The notes beneath the pieces are model-generated. The model was given only the letters and a program-made list of their open reading frames with translations, was not told where the DNA came from and searched no databases. A stretch of DNA of 64,000 bases from Portulaca oleracea (taxonomy: Eukaryota > Streptophyta > Magnoliopsida > Caryophyllales > Portulacaceae): assembly GCA_029582165.1 (NCBI GenBank), contig CM055874.1, forward strand, positions 4,848,114 to 4,912,113. Direction: 5' to 3'. How positions within the stretch are numbered: position 1 is the stretch's first letter; each line of letters begins with the position of its first letter. A program made the position numbers and the translations under genes. Positions 1-11,905 of the stretch are shown piece after piece.

Positions 1-2531
1 ATTTAAAGAGCATCCCGGTGGGGATTAGAGCATAGACAATTACCTGAATATCTCACGAGATAGTAGTAACGAAAGGCACACTTGAGCTCACTACCGGCAC
101 GTACTAACTCGGGCCTAGAATAAGAATAATTATCTAATCAACGCGCGTTCTAGCGAGGTTAGTATTAATTACCAACTACCTAACCCATCCCCTAGGAACA
201 CTTAGGTTCCTATCAATCAAAATATTACACTTAGAAAATATAAGACAAAGCATGCATAGAAATTTAATCAACAATTTACATGCATAAAGACAAGCAGGGA
301 CAGAGTATAACGCTTACACAAAACGGTTCATAAAACGACTTTCCGACATCCTACGGGTCTGATTCTGGACTTTTCGGAAACCTCAGAATGTCTACTAAAA
401 CTTTCATGTTGATGACTAGGTCCAATTCAGTCCCGAAGGACTCTAAAAACTCACATCTTCCTAATTGGTCCAGAACTGACAGGTTTTTGTAAAACGGCTA
501 TAACTCGGGTAATACAAGTCAAACGTTCGATCCGTCAAATTCCTATGGTTCCTAACACCTAAAGGAACTTCCAGTAAAAGGGCTTGGTCAAAAGACATCT
601 ATGCTAGTCGTGGCAATCCAAACTTTAGACACTAATAAACTGTCCCGTAGCAGTTATCGGTCTAATTACTAATCCGGTTCAAATCTTTACCAAAAGGGTC
701 TTGGAATTCTAATTGGGACTCAAAACAATACTTAGGGTCTTATATCTAAGGTCCTACTTATCTTAGGTCCAACAATTAAAACTTGTAGGGCTAGACTTAA
801 TTTAAAAACAAGAAACACCTTAACAAAACTTTTAATTAAAACCTTTAAGTAGCAAACGAAAATAACTTTCTTAAAACATAAAACACTTAACAAGATCTCA
901 AGATTTTAACCACACAAATTAGTTATAGGTTTGTAACCATAAATCAAGATTTTCAAGAAAATAACAAAAGCGGTTAACACGTAAATTTTCTTTAATAAAA
1001 GATTTAAAAGAACTTTAGGAAACAATAAGTTACAAGTAATTAACAAATCAAGAAACGAATAACTAATTCTTTTATAACTTAACAAGAAATCAAGAATTTA
1101 ACTAATGGTAGGTTACTAATTAAGCAACCTAGCGATTTAATTTAACGAAACAAGAACAAGAAAATTTAGTACTAATTGTAATCAAGAAATTAACCTAGGT
1201 AATTTAGTTATCGAATTCGTGCATACAATAACATTGTGATCTATCCTAACATGATTTATAAATTTAAGAACAATAAAATAATTTAACCTTAACAATTAAC
1301 TATTACAACCTAAAAACTAATTACAATTTACATCATAAAATTACAAATAACAATTTAAACAAATTACATATAACAATTAGGAATTACACATAATTACAAC
1401 AAGAAAAATAATTACAATTAATTACCCTAATTACAACACTAATAATACAATAATTATAAAAACAGAATATTAATAACAATAATAATTTACAAAATAAAAT
1501 CAGATTAATAATAATAAAACAAAAAAAAGGAAAAGGAAAAAGAAAAGAAAAACAAGAATTATACAGTTAGGGTTAGGGTTTTGAGGGTTTACGTAGGATT
1601 AGGGCTCGGTGGTTTCTGGGCAGGCGTCGACGGCGGGAGGCGGTGACTGGGGCGGCGAGCACGTCAGGCGACGGCGGGAGTGGTGGTGGTTGGAGCGTCG
1701 GTGGTCGGCGTCGGGTTTCTTGAGCAGCAGCAGCAGCAGGTTCGACGGGGAAGAAACCCTTCGACTGGGTGTCTCCGGCGACGTTAGGGCGGCGGTTCGA
1801 GGGTCGTCTGGTGGTCGGGCAGCGACGGCGGCGGTGATGGACGTGGCGTGACGGCGGCGGCGGTTGGGCGTTCGTAGAAGAAAGCGGTGAGAGAGAGGAG
1901 ATCGGGAGAGAGAAAAAGAGGGAAGAAGAAGGGCGGTTACCGGTGGTTGCGGTGGTTGCGACTCCGACGACGACGGTGGTGGGGCGACCGGTGGAGGTGC
2001 GTCTGGTGGGGTGAGAGGCAGGGAGACCGAGAGGGAGAAAGAGGAAAGAGAAGGAGAAAAAGAAAGAGAGGGGGGTCGGTTGCGGTGCTTCCATTGCGGT
2101 GGTTTCTTGTGGCACGGCAGTGGTGGCCTGGAAGGCGAGAGAGCAGGGAGGGAGAGAGAGGGGGTAGCTAGGGTTTGAGGAGGGATTAGGGGGGTTTTAT
2201 ACTACCCACATAATTAGGCCCAATTAACCCAACTAATCCTAACCCAACCCAACTAAACAATTAAAAACCTGATTTTCTTCCTAATAATAGTAATAATAAT
2301 ATTAATTTTAATAATCATATAACCACATAACAAATAATATTCACGTAATTATTTACATAATAAAATTAACCTACGAAAATTACTATTCTACCCTTGTTAG
2401 TCCCTCGACGGTCCTACGAGCTCAAGCGTTATCATAAATAAACACATTACGAACAACAGTAAATAACGAAGTCAAACCTATTCTATTAACGACGTCACGG
2501 TCAACATCGTTGGATTTTTCGGGGTTTTACA
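1..2531 (-). mobile_element. Partial LTR of a Ty3/gypsy (Tekay/Del-like) retrotransposon
   Basis: On the minus strand the LTR opens with TGTAAAACCCCG at 2531. Just outside it (2532-2580) is the end of a pol frame reading SFEDETSLRR and stop, followed by a purine-rich tract. This FEDE-type ending directly before a TGTAA LTR is typical of Tekay/Del elements. The other LTR end lies left of the window, so it could be a solo LTR or part of a longer element. The stretch 1573-2171 is strikingly GC-rich, while the rest is AT-rich; open frames there are low-complexity Ser/Pro/Arg strings and are not taken as genes. The lineage call is an inference from the LTR edge and pol tail only. Confidence 0.6.
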
Positions 2532-2659
2532 TCATTACCTTCTTAAAGAAGTTTCGTCCTCGAAACTTAAACTTAAACTTAACCCTAACGGTCCGGTAAG
2601 GAAGCTAACGGTTTCTTTTCTCCTAAAACTCGAGGTTTTACATGATATGTTCTATCTTA

Positions 2660-3112
2660 GATTTAATCAATCCCTATATTCCAAGGTGTCTCTTCAAGCC
2701 CTTATTGCCATTTAATCTTTCCCACTACTTTTCTATAAGCACTATATCATCCGCAAGAAACATATGTACTATGGTAGTTCATCCAGGATCTCCTCAGTAA
2801 ACTCATGTAACACCAAATTAAAAAGAAACAAGATAAATGCAGGCCCTTGATGCACCCCAATCTCCACTAAAAACTCTGTTGTGGTTCCAATCGTTGTTCA
2901 AACGCTAGTTCGAGCATTGTCATACATGTCTTTAATTATCCGAATAAAAGGATATTGCACCCCTTTTACTTCCAAACACTCCCACATTACTTCCCGCTGG
3001 GGACCATCAATACAAAAGCGTGCTGCTATCTGACCAGGACATGATCTTACCAAAAACATGTTTATCCCCAATTGGTTCCACCTTCGCCAAATAGTGGGTG
3101 GCTGAATTTCCA
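2660..3112 (-). pseudogene. LINE (non-LTR) reverse transcriptase fragment
   Basis: The minus strand encodes PQREVMWECLEVKGVQYPFI followed by RIIKDMYDNARTSV, the thumb-side block of plant LINE reverse transcriptases. Further on come VHQGPA and then FLADDIVLIEK, the catalytic (F/Y)xDD box region. Stops and frameshifts separate these pieces, so it is a dead fragment of roughly 150 codons. It abuts the gypsy pol remnant on its left. The first part of the longest open frame (3113-3140) does not look LINE-like. Confidence 0.8.
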
Positions 3113-3140
3113 TCACACTTTCATTGTGCTCATCCCCCAT

Positions 3141-5654
3141 TGAGATGTCATTTGCGTATTGATGATTTTACAGTGTTTTTTAATGACTTTACCAATTTAT
3201 GACGATTTTATTAAAATATTATTTATTCAAAATATAGTGATATTTTGATAATTTTTGTCAAATTTATCCTATTATATATCAAAATTAATTTTTTTTTGCT
3301 TTTTAACTTCGGTAAATTTTGGTCACTGAAAATAGTAGTTAAATATTAGATCTGAAATATAAATATGAATTTTACTTTTAAATAATTAATACAAATTTTA
3401 CTGACGTTGGGTTCCAACTTCTTTGATGACTTTGCATATTTTTTCAATGACTATGCATCTTTATCCTTGGATGATAGGGAACTTCACAATCCAAGTTATA
3501 GCGATTTGAAAGTCGATCTTCATCAAATGTAGACCACGTCAACACCACGCCAATTGAACAAAATTCTCAAAAGAGACTCAAAGTTTTAAGTAAGGGTAAA
3601 ACAAAATTTTAATCAATGAATAGATTTCCTCTGTTCATGTATCCCTTCCATCTCTTTTTTTTTCTCCAGTTAACTAATTTTTTTTGTCCCTTGTAATTTG
3701 TCGCATTTACATTTTCAATAACTATTTTAATACTTTTATCCTTAATAAATGACTTTTGAATCAATGACTTAACCATAATTGAGGATACTTTTACCATTTT
3801 AATTTATTTCTACTTAAATTTTTTTTTGTTACATTGACTTCTCCATTTTTTTTTTCTAAAATGACATATAAAAGTGGACGAGGGAGTAATTGTGAAACCA
3901 TACTAGTAACAATTATAGTAGTAATATAAATCTATCAATTTGTGATTTATTATCAACAAGAAGGATCAATGACAGGCAAGCTTGACAAAAGCTGACCTGA
4001 CCCGAGACTGCCCCAATTTTCCAGACTTAAAATATAACAAACTCAAAATATGGGATATATCCAACCCGACCTCGTACCCAGCCCCTCCAATGATGCTAGG
4101 GTTTTCTAGAATCACCCTTAACACTAACCTAATTGGACAAACATGCATCAGATAACAATCAGCTCCAACTCAATTTCAAGTCATTCCTCATTAATTATCG
4201 TAAGACTCATTCTATAATTATCAAACATGAAGTGATTAATGTCGGTTATGACGAAAGCCACTACACCATGCATCGTCAAATATCTAATAGTATATATATA
4301 TACCTTCCGTTGCATATTATTTGTCCTTTTGGAAAACTGTACAGTTAAATTTATAAAATTTTGACCGTAAACTTCTCAATATATAATCATTCGTTAATTA
4401 AAATTACTACCATTAATTTCATAATGAAAAATACTATCATAAAAGTATAATATTGTAATTGTCAACAAAATATTATATAAAAAATTATCAATCAAAATGT
4501 GATATTAAAAACCATGACAGTCAATAAAAGAACATATAATATGGGATGGAGGGAGTAATTAAGTTATGATGGCAACTACTAAATAACAAATTAAGCCTAA
4601 TCATTGTGAACTAGAAATCAACTCGGCAATCAAGCACGATCCCGATTAAATTAACTAGTACAAAATTACAATTACGTGGCCCGCTAAACATGTTTAAATT
4701 GAGATAATTAAGCCTATTGGCTGGCACTAAGCCGGGTGGTTTGGGCCATCCCATGGCCCACGAAAATCTTGACATGTGTGAGATCCACGTCATATTGAGG
4801 AGACAAGATTCGTCTACGTTAACCGCTTTAATTCGTCAGATATAAGCAACAATATCATGGACTTTCGTATCACATAGTGTATTCAAAATGTATTTAAAAT
4901 AATTATTTATTTATATTTTTCTATAAATAAAAAATTATGCGTAGAATATATATTTTCTATTATGATAAAATTAAGCTATTAATTATATCTTTTGACCTAA
5001 ATAATAAAAATTATATTCTTACAGTTTATAAATATATATAATTAATTATTAAAAAAAATTATTAAACGTTATAAAAATGTAAAATATGGACAATTTAAGA
5101 TAGTTATTAATCATAGATGTATATCATTGTCCATTTTTAAACAATCTCCTACAATCTTAATTAAAACAACATTTATTCGATCAGAAAAAAAATAAAACGA
5201 CATTAAAAACACCTAAATGGGTAGTGAATAAAGGCAATAGTTCGTTTTATTCTAAAGATTATAGCTGACTTTAATACCGATAGATTTACGGTAAAAAAAA
5301 TACTGATCAATTCGATCCGATCTCTTAGCCATCAGTTCAATTAGTGATCATCAGTATCATATTGTTGTCGATTAATGATGCTGTCGATAAAGTAAATGAA
5401 CTCGCAATATTCTTGTTTACCCTTTGCTTTTGGTCGTTAATTATTTATTTTAAATACGGTAAAGGAGTAATAAAGAAATACTTTCACTTTCACCTAATTA
5501 AGTAATTATCCTGTATATTATATATTACCAATTTTTTTGAATCATATTCCATGACCACTTTCTCTATCACTGTCAGTATAATGGTGATTATTTATTTATT
5601 TATTTATTTATTTAGGCATTGAACGAGCGTGTGGAATATGTGATTATGAGTATA
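3141..5654. other. Intergenic, AT-rich, no gene seen
   Basis: No coding region is supported. One-sided Stowaway-type ends (GAGGGAGTA) occur near 3885-3893 and 4548-4556, suggesting decayed MITEs. A (TTTA)n run lies at 5589-5614. Confidence 0.6.
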
Positions 5655-7038
5655 ATCGGTTTTGCTAAACGTCGTCCTGGGGGCGATGGTTAAGAAAGAA
5701 TCTTAATTATTTTTTTTTATATTTAAAACCCTACATAATCTAATATATGTAATAAAAAGATTACATTTTCAATAAAATATATCTTATTATCTAATCAAAT
5801 CTACATAAATCTTAACATTACCTTATTAGCATTTTTCAATTATTTTCTTAAACGAAATTTGTTTTGGAAATAGTGTAAAAGTTTTTTCTATCAACGAAAT
5901 AGCATGAAAAGTTGATTATTATTATCGGGTCCAGGAAATAACATGTGAAACAAAGCATAACTATATTCTTATGAGTTGACCCCCTAATTATTGTACTTTG
6001 TTTTAACATAACATGATGATTAAATGGTAAATAAAATGAAGGTTTAGACGTGAATAGTAAATTAATTAGACTTTGTTCGACATTAGCGTTTGGAATAATG
6101 TTTAGCGTTTTGACCAAATAAAAACTCTAATTGTATAAATATTAGCGATTGATTAGATTGGGTTTTGAGGAGTATTTAACATTTCAAGTAGTATTTGGTG
6201 AAAGTTAATAAAGCCAACTTTTAGCATTTGAAGTAATGTTTCATATTTTTTTGGTCAAAAAATACCCTTTAAAATATCTTTCGAAATTGTTATTATCCTT
6301 TTATACCAATTCACATTAATCTAATAACTCAACCGCTAAATTTATGAACACACTTCTCATTTGAACATTCATCCGTTATCCGCTACTCAAATCGGTATCC
6401 GCTGCATAAACCACTATCAGCTATATAAAGTGTCATCTACTATCTAAAACGCTAAGTTTACTGAACATGGCCTTAACATAAATTTTAGCGTGAAATGAGT
6501 GTCTGAAAATATGAAATGGGTACCAGAAATATGAAATGAGCATCTCAGATATCAACCATTTTCCTTTTTCACAATTCTGTTTATTTATCAATTTAATTAA
6601 TATATCTTAAATTATAGAAAAAAAGCGAGAATTATTTATTAACTAGTTCAACAATCACATTTAAGCCTTCATTTTAATTTATCTTACTATTTAGACATCA
6701 TAGTAACATCTTAAAACTGAATTAGAATGATTAAGGGGTCAAACGTATATAATTATCCTAGTTTTCACGTGTTATTTTTGTAAAGGGGTAATATAATCAA
6801 CATTTATATTATTTTCAAAAAAAAAAATTGCATGTAAAAAGAAAGCTAGAAAATGCTAATAAGGTAATGGTAAGATTTATGTTGATTTGGTTAGATAATA
6901 ATGTATATTTTATTGAAAAAGTAATCTTTTATTATATATATTAGATTATGTAGGGTTTTAAATATAAAAAATAATAATTAAGATTATTTAAGATTATTTT
7001 TTAACCATCGCCCCAGGGCGACGTTTAGCAAAACCGAT
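5655..7038. mobile_element. Long-inverted-repeat DNA transposon (MULE-like or foldback)
   Basis: The segment 5655-5838 reappears as its reverse complement at 6850-7038 with about 90 percent identity by eye. Both ends begin ATCGGTTTTGCTAAACGTCG. The tip also carries a short internal palindrome around CCTGGGG. The roughly 1 kb between the arms has no transposase-like ORF, so this is a non-autonomous element. A Tourist-like MITE (6069-6472) sits inside. I could not find a clear 9-bp target duplication, so the superfamily (Mutator-like by the long TIRs) is an inference. Confidence 0.75.
6069..6472. mobile_element. Tourist-like MITE (404 bp)
   Basis: Flanked by TTA at 6066-6068 and 6473-6475. The ends are GACTTTGTTCG and the reverse complement of CTGAACATGGCC. 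The same family occurs in opposite orientation at 38403-38810, sharing blocks such as the GCTATCCGC/GCGGATAGC region and the TTTTTTGGTCAAAAAATA region. The three-base TWA target duplication points to PIF/Harbinger. Confidence 0.7.
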
Positions 7039-7149
7039 CTACTAATTATCATTTCATATATATAGATACTATTAATAGTTTCATAAATAAGCAAATTAAA
7101 CTATAATTTCATAGATAGTGGATATCGGAAAATTTACATATATTTTTTT

Positions 7150-7898
7150 TAATTATTGAAAGTCAAAATAAGTAAAAGAGACAACACTGAACTGCAAAAA
7201 CTGCAAAGAAAAATAGCAAAAGACAACAATCAACAAAAGAAGTAGCACAATTAAAACGCTAAAATTAACATTTTCTTTTTATTCGCCATTTCTCCTTAAG
7301 CTGTTTCTCAACATGCAGTTCCTGGATCCCCACGAATGAAGCCAGAACTACATCCAAACTTAGCCACTTTGCGTGCCAAGTCCTCTGAATGATCTTGATC
7401 TTGAGGAAGCTTTGAAGATTCAACTAGCAATATCGCATTTTTATCTTTCCTTCTGACAAGTTCTTTAGACTTAGTAGTAGCAACCCTACATGCAACTTGA
7501 CTGATCAAATGCCACTTGAACTTTGGAAAAGACTTCCCCTTCTTCCTTCTTCTAGCAGAAGCTTTGGAACCCTCCAAAATAGAATCCTCAATATCAGCAA
7601 AGTTAAAAGATTCAAAGTGAATCGACTGATCCTCACAATCAATCGGATCACAATCCGGGACAACTGAAGCATTATCCGGATGTCTCACAACAGCACAAAT
7701 AGGGTTGGAAAAGGTGCACTCCGAATCCAAAGCATCAGCACCAGAAGGAACCTCAAAGTGTGCCACACCAGGAATGGCCCGAGAATTCGCAAGGTTATTG
7801 GCACCCACCTCATTGGATACATCCAACATACCATGTAGAGGCTCAACCTCCACATTCTGCACAACTTTTGGGATCCAAACACGCTTCGCTAGATGCAC
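7150..7898 (-). pseudogene. 3' end of a LINE-like retroelement with an ORF of unknown function
   Basis: A 196-codon minus-strand frame (7308-7898) ends in a stretch that matches the frame at 36630-36923: SKE(L/P)VRRKDK, ESS..PQ, then KF(G/C)C(S/G)SGFIRGDP. Homology at DNA level continues past the stop through VEK(Q/R)LKE(K/N)W, a 3' untranslated region and an A-rich tail (minus-strand end near 7150, AATTAAAAAAAA). Here the frame breaks just after GDP by one base relative to the other copy. The basic block ARRRKKGK is at about residues 113-120. The two copies ending at a shared A-rich tail suggest retrotransposition. I do not recognise the domain; it could also be a dispersed retrogene. Confidence 0.55.
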
Positions 7899-8354
7899 TC
7901 CTCAAGAAGTGACGAACCCTCTGCTTTTAATCATACTTAGCCCAAGAAATAGTAATACTCAAGAAACACGCTTGCGTATATACCCTTCAGCTTTATGACA
8001 TCTATAAAGTCAAGACATTTTAAAGTTAATATTTATATCCCCTAAACTTTTGAACTAATTTTATTTAGCTACTTTATAGGTGAATTTAGCAACTATTTGG
8101 GTGAATGTGTGGTTTGAAATTAAATTTATTTGTAGAAATGACGATAATTTTAATTTAACAAACGAATTTCATCACAAATATATCATATAGTCACTGACAA
8201 AGTTAATTACTTAATTACTGATAAATTATAGTAGCTAAATAAAATTGGTCAACATCTTAAGGTCAATAAATATTAAATAAAAAATGTCAAGATTTGATTT
8301 ATAAATATCATAAATATGAAGGGCCGTTACGGCCATATGTAAATTTGAAGTGGA
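7899..8354. other. Intergenic, nothing recognised
   Basis: AT-rich sequence with no supported ORF or repeat. Confidence 0.5.
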
Positions 8355-8580
8355 TACTCTCATGCCCCCTCACCTCCTTTGTTTCTAATGCCTAAATAAT
8401 CCATATAATAAATAAAATAAGCAAAAACCCATTTGCCTATAAGGCCCACAAGGAGTCTCCCAAGGAGAGCAACAATTCCCACCAAAGAAATTAAGGAAAT
8501 TGTGGTCACCAAAAATCGAACTCCTGATGGAGAAGATAAACCTCTCGCCCTCATGCAACTTACACTAAAGCTTTAGTTAT
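8355..8580 (-). mobile_element. Possible tRNA-derived SINE
   Basis: On the minus strand a box-A-like stretch (TAGTGTAAGTTGCATGAG) is followed about 35 bases later by a box-B-like GGAGTTCGATTTT, the arrangement of an internal pol III promoter. No tail or target duplication was pinned down. The open frame through it is taken as accidental. Confidence 0.35.
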
Positions 8581-9009
8581 TGGCATAAAGGCAACTATAT
8601 ATCATACATAAATGAAAACAAATTTTAAGGGCAATAGCTAGACCTAGAGTAATTTTTGCGGTTTCCATTGTAGCCCTCTCATTCCTCCTTGCTATGGTAT
8701 TGGAGGGCTTTCCTGGTCATCCTAGGTTTCCCAGTCAGCGTAATATTACGCTGTCAACATTAACAAATGTCATTACAGCAAGCTGCTCTCCAGCAAAGCA
8801 CAAAAGATCATTTGGCTGCTAATAAAGCCCTAGGTCACACACCTCTTAGGTGCCAATTTTTGAACTTTTCAAAGTTACTTGATTAATTCTGCATTGGAAT
8901 TTTGGTGGTCTAAGTGTCCACGCAAATTAATTTTGTTCTAAGTGATGCAACAATAATTTTTTGTTATCATCATCATCATCATCATTATTTTATTTTATTT
9001 ATAAAGGTA
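8581..9009. other. Intergenic with an 18-bp perfect palindrome
   Basis: No gene. A perfect palindrome CAGCGTAATATTACGCTG lies at 8736-8753. A short (ATC)n run is at about 8969-8985. Confidence 0.6.
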
Positions 9010-9210
9010 ATTGGTCCAACTTATTGGCCTCCTATCTCAGAAGTATAGTCCTACATGTAGGTAGTGGACGGGGATCGAAGATGTCAATGGCCCAAAGTTG
9101 ATCTCACTCCTACTCATAGGATTCTCCGAATAGGTAAAGGAAAAATGCCTCGCCAAGAATCTGAACCCTAAACAACAAGGATAGGAGATGGACCTCTTGT
9201 CACTCAGGCA
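9010..9210 (-). mobile_element. Possible tRNA-derived SINE
   Basis: Minus strand shows CTGAGTGACAAGAGG (box A-like) and, about 30 bases on, GGTTCAGATTCTTGG (box B-like). It starts beside the TTA microsatellite and ends in an AT-rich run near 8990-9010. The boxes fit plant SINEs; the family is not assigned. Confidence 0.45.
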
Positions 9211-9212
9211 AT

Positions 9213-9217
9213 AAGTG

Positions 9218-9273
<56 letters not shown>
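9213..9273. repeat. (TTA)n microsatellite
   Basis: About 20 uninterrupted ATT/TTA units lie between the SINE-like piece and the solo LTR. Confidence 0.95.
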
Positions 9274-9274
<1 letters not shown>

Positions 9275-9285
9275 TGTTCATATAG

Positions 9286-9783
9286 TGTTAGGATTCTCAG
9301 GGCGTAGTTAGCAGACAAACAATAATAAGGGCGACAAATAAATAAAGATTCGACACAAGGAATTAACGTGGAAAAACCCAAACCGGGAAAAAACCACGAA
9401 CGATGCACTATCAGAGGATTACAACAGTGTTTCAGAGATTCCCAGACCTCCACAATCTCTCACAACCTCCCTAGAGTTACAACCTGAGAATTCAACACTC
9501 ACATATGAGCCTCACACAACTCCCTTAGGGACACAAAGATTACAGGTCAATCTCTTGTGGTATAAGATGAAACACTCTCAATTGCTATATGTGTCTATCA
9601 TAAGGAGAACAGAACCCCTATATATACTAGTAGGGTACAAGAAGACCTAGGTTACAATATGACAGTAACCTAAACAATATGGAAATCTCCAGAAAAAAGG
9701 AAACTGTAGTAGAATAGGAAACAGAATCTTTTCCTTCTCCTATTTGGTCTCCACTCCCAACAAATTGGTCTTCACACCCAACA
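9286..9783 (-). mobile_element. Solo LTR of a Ty1/copia retrotransposon
   Basis: 498 bp running from TGTTAGGATT to CACCCAACA on the plus strand, bounded on both sides by the 5-bp target duplication TATAG (9281-9285, 9784-9788). On the minus strand it has a TATATATAGGGG promoter box near 9610-9625 and, downstream, the TGGTTTTTTCCC...TTTTTCCACG block common in U5 of plant copia LTRs, so it is oriented minus. No internal domain is present, consistent with LTR-LTR recombination. Confidence 0.88.
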
Positions 9784-9788
9784 TATAG

Positions 9789-10944
9789 GAATATAGCTTT
9801 TTATCATAATTTTTTCTCTATTTGCGAAATTAAAACATGATACTCTATCTATGTTGAACCACTTAAATTGATATATTAATATGTAGTCGTTGGACTCTAA
9901 CCCTAATAGTAATGCTTTGGAGCTAAATGTTTGAGATACACGCAATCATAAATACACGAAGTCTTCATCACTTGCATGTACAAATGATGAAACTAAAAGA
10001 GTCACCTCCCAAAGACTTGCAAAAATCATGCCAATTTTGAGGGCAGAAGTTTGTAGGGTTGAAACTCATACCCCAAATTTCAGGGGATCGAAAAGAAAGG
10101 AACAACATTATTATTGCACCTTATTTCATACGATAAGTACGTACCATTGCATTGCATGATTGGTGTTTAGTTTGTGACCCATCATTTTCCTTTAGTACTT
10201 AATGGTATCTCTTTTAATTTTATCATTTTTGCTGTCCAAATTTAGAGCCATTCATTTGGATAAATTAAATAGGAGAAACACACACTAAGCTAGCTTATCC
10301 TAAGCCATATATGATATCGATGTTGGAATATGATTATTTTGAAATACTATAATTGTTCCAAAATATTTATCAATTTTATTAAGTTTTTGATTGTTAATTA
10401 CTCATAAAGTTACAATATAAAATTATCGCCATAAAAAATATTTTAATAAAAATTATAATTGTGTTAATTTTATATATAGTAACTCATGATTCACCCATAA
10501 TTTGCACCTTAAAAACAATTAGTGAAAGTCACCCGGAAATCTCACAAAAATTTTCTGGAGAATAAGGATGATTGGTAGATTGTTCAATCAGAAATGAATT
10601 ATTTTGGGGTCCATAAGCAATCATAGAAATACATGATTAGCACTTACGACATACACAAATGAAATGGTCACCATTGATCTTACTATTCCCACGAAAGGTT
10701 GTTTTTCATAATATTGTCCTAGTATGGTGATATGGTCCTAGTACGTACGTCATCTTTTTGAATAATAAGCCAACAAACAGAAAAATAATAACTCAAAGAG
10801 ACAAAGACTATCAGTTCATCATCCTTTTTCATACCCACAAGAAATTTATAACTATAAGAATATTCAATGATGTTAGAGTATATATTATTAGACGATCTTT
10901 AATGATTAAGTTAAGTTTAATTGAGATGGTTTTACATTATATTA
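9789..10944. other. Intergenic, nothing recognised
   Basis: AT-rich with no supported ORF. 10330-10490 resembles a worn Stowaway interior (spaced ATAAAGTTACAATATAAAATT-like words) but lacks ends. Confidence 0.5.
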
Positions 10945-11215
10945 TAGTCGGACTAAGGCCTTGTTTTTTTTTTTCCCCTGTGGTAACGTATCACATTGAC
11001 TGTTATTTATCACATTATCCATAAACTACTGCATCTTACAATATCATATCACATTTTACCATAATCATCATAATTATCTTTCTCCTCACTTTTCTCTCTA
11101 GTTTTCACTTGTCTCTCTCCTCATCTATAATACCAACCATTATTACCACAAATTTAACAACTTATCATACCGTACACAACAAACCACACTTTCCACAATT
11201 TACAATATCATACCA
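10945..11215. mobile_element. Candidate MITE with pyrimidine-rich body
   Basis: Starts AAGGCCTTGTTTTTTTTT and holds repeated TATCACATT/TACCATA words and CTTTTCTCTC tracts. The same style of body is seen at 35825-36056, 21545-21785 and 49908-50160, which begin or end with GGCCTTTTTTTTT or a CCTGTTCTTTT-type tip. Ends here are not exact. Confidence 0.3.
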
Positions 11216-11681
11216 TTTTCGCATACCCACCATAGAAAAAAATATGACTAGCTAAATGATAAGTCATGGGTTCAAATCTCAAGAACTTTAAGATTATTTT
11301 GGCAAGGTAAAAGGGTGTTTGCAGTATGCATGCTCCCAAAAAACATTCGTATGAGGAGGCACATTCAAACATAAAATCACAATTTACAAAGTTTGAATGT
11401 GCAATCCTCATAGCGACATATAATCTGGAATGAAGGGAATAACTAGCAACACAGGAAGAGCTATCAAAAAACCACTCAACCCAAAAAATTCGGTCGTTGT
11501 CATTGATTTGTTGTCTGAGTTTTGGTCAGTAAAATCTTTTTCAAGCATGGAGACAATATTATTCTTATCTCTACTATGTGAACCCGAACTTATATTTGTC
11601 GCAATTATTTGTCTCAGAAAACTCAAAACCTAAGTATTGGATATCAACTTTTTTAACTAATACTACCTCGTCCCAAAATAC

Positions 11682-11905
11682 TATTCCCTCCGGTTTTTTT
11701 GTTTGTCTTTCACGCTTTTTGAAGTCCGTCTTTAATCAATAATTTCACACATAACACTTTTATAAAGATCTACGATATTATACTTTTCTAATAGTATTTT
11801 TTATAACGAATCTAACAATATCAATTTTGTATGATGAGTTATTGCACAAATTAAAATATTAGTGGTCAAAGTTTTGATGACAATTAAAAAAAAACGGAGG
11901 GAGTA
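11682..11905. mobile_element. Stowaway-like MITE
   Basis: Begins TATTCCCTCCGG and ends ACGGAGGGAGTA, inverted ends with the TA target typical of Tc1/Mariner-type Stowaways. A truncated second left end (TACTACCTCGTCCC) lies directly before it at 11661. Confidence 0.75.

Noticed and set aside
1573..2171. Open frames of 80-180 codons on both strands in the GC-rich block
   Set aside because: They are low-complexity Ser/Pro/Arg or Gly/Arg strings inside an LTR, with no domain and frames open on both strands because stops are rare in GC-rich DNA.
9037..9453. 138-codon minus frame with a poly-Ile run
   Set aside because: It crosses a SINE-like piece, the TTA microsatellite and the solo LTR, so it is accidental.
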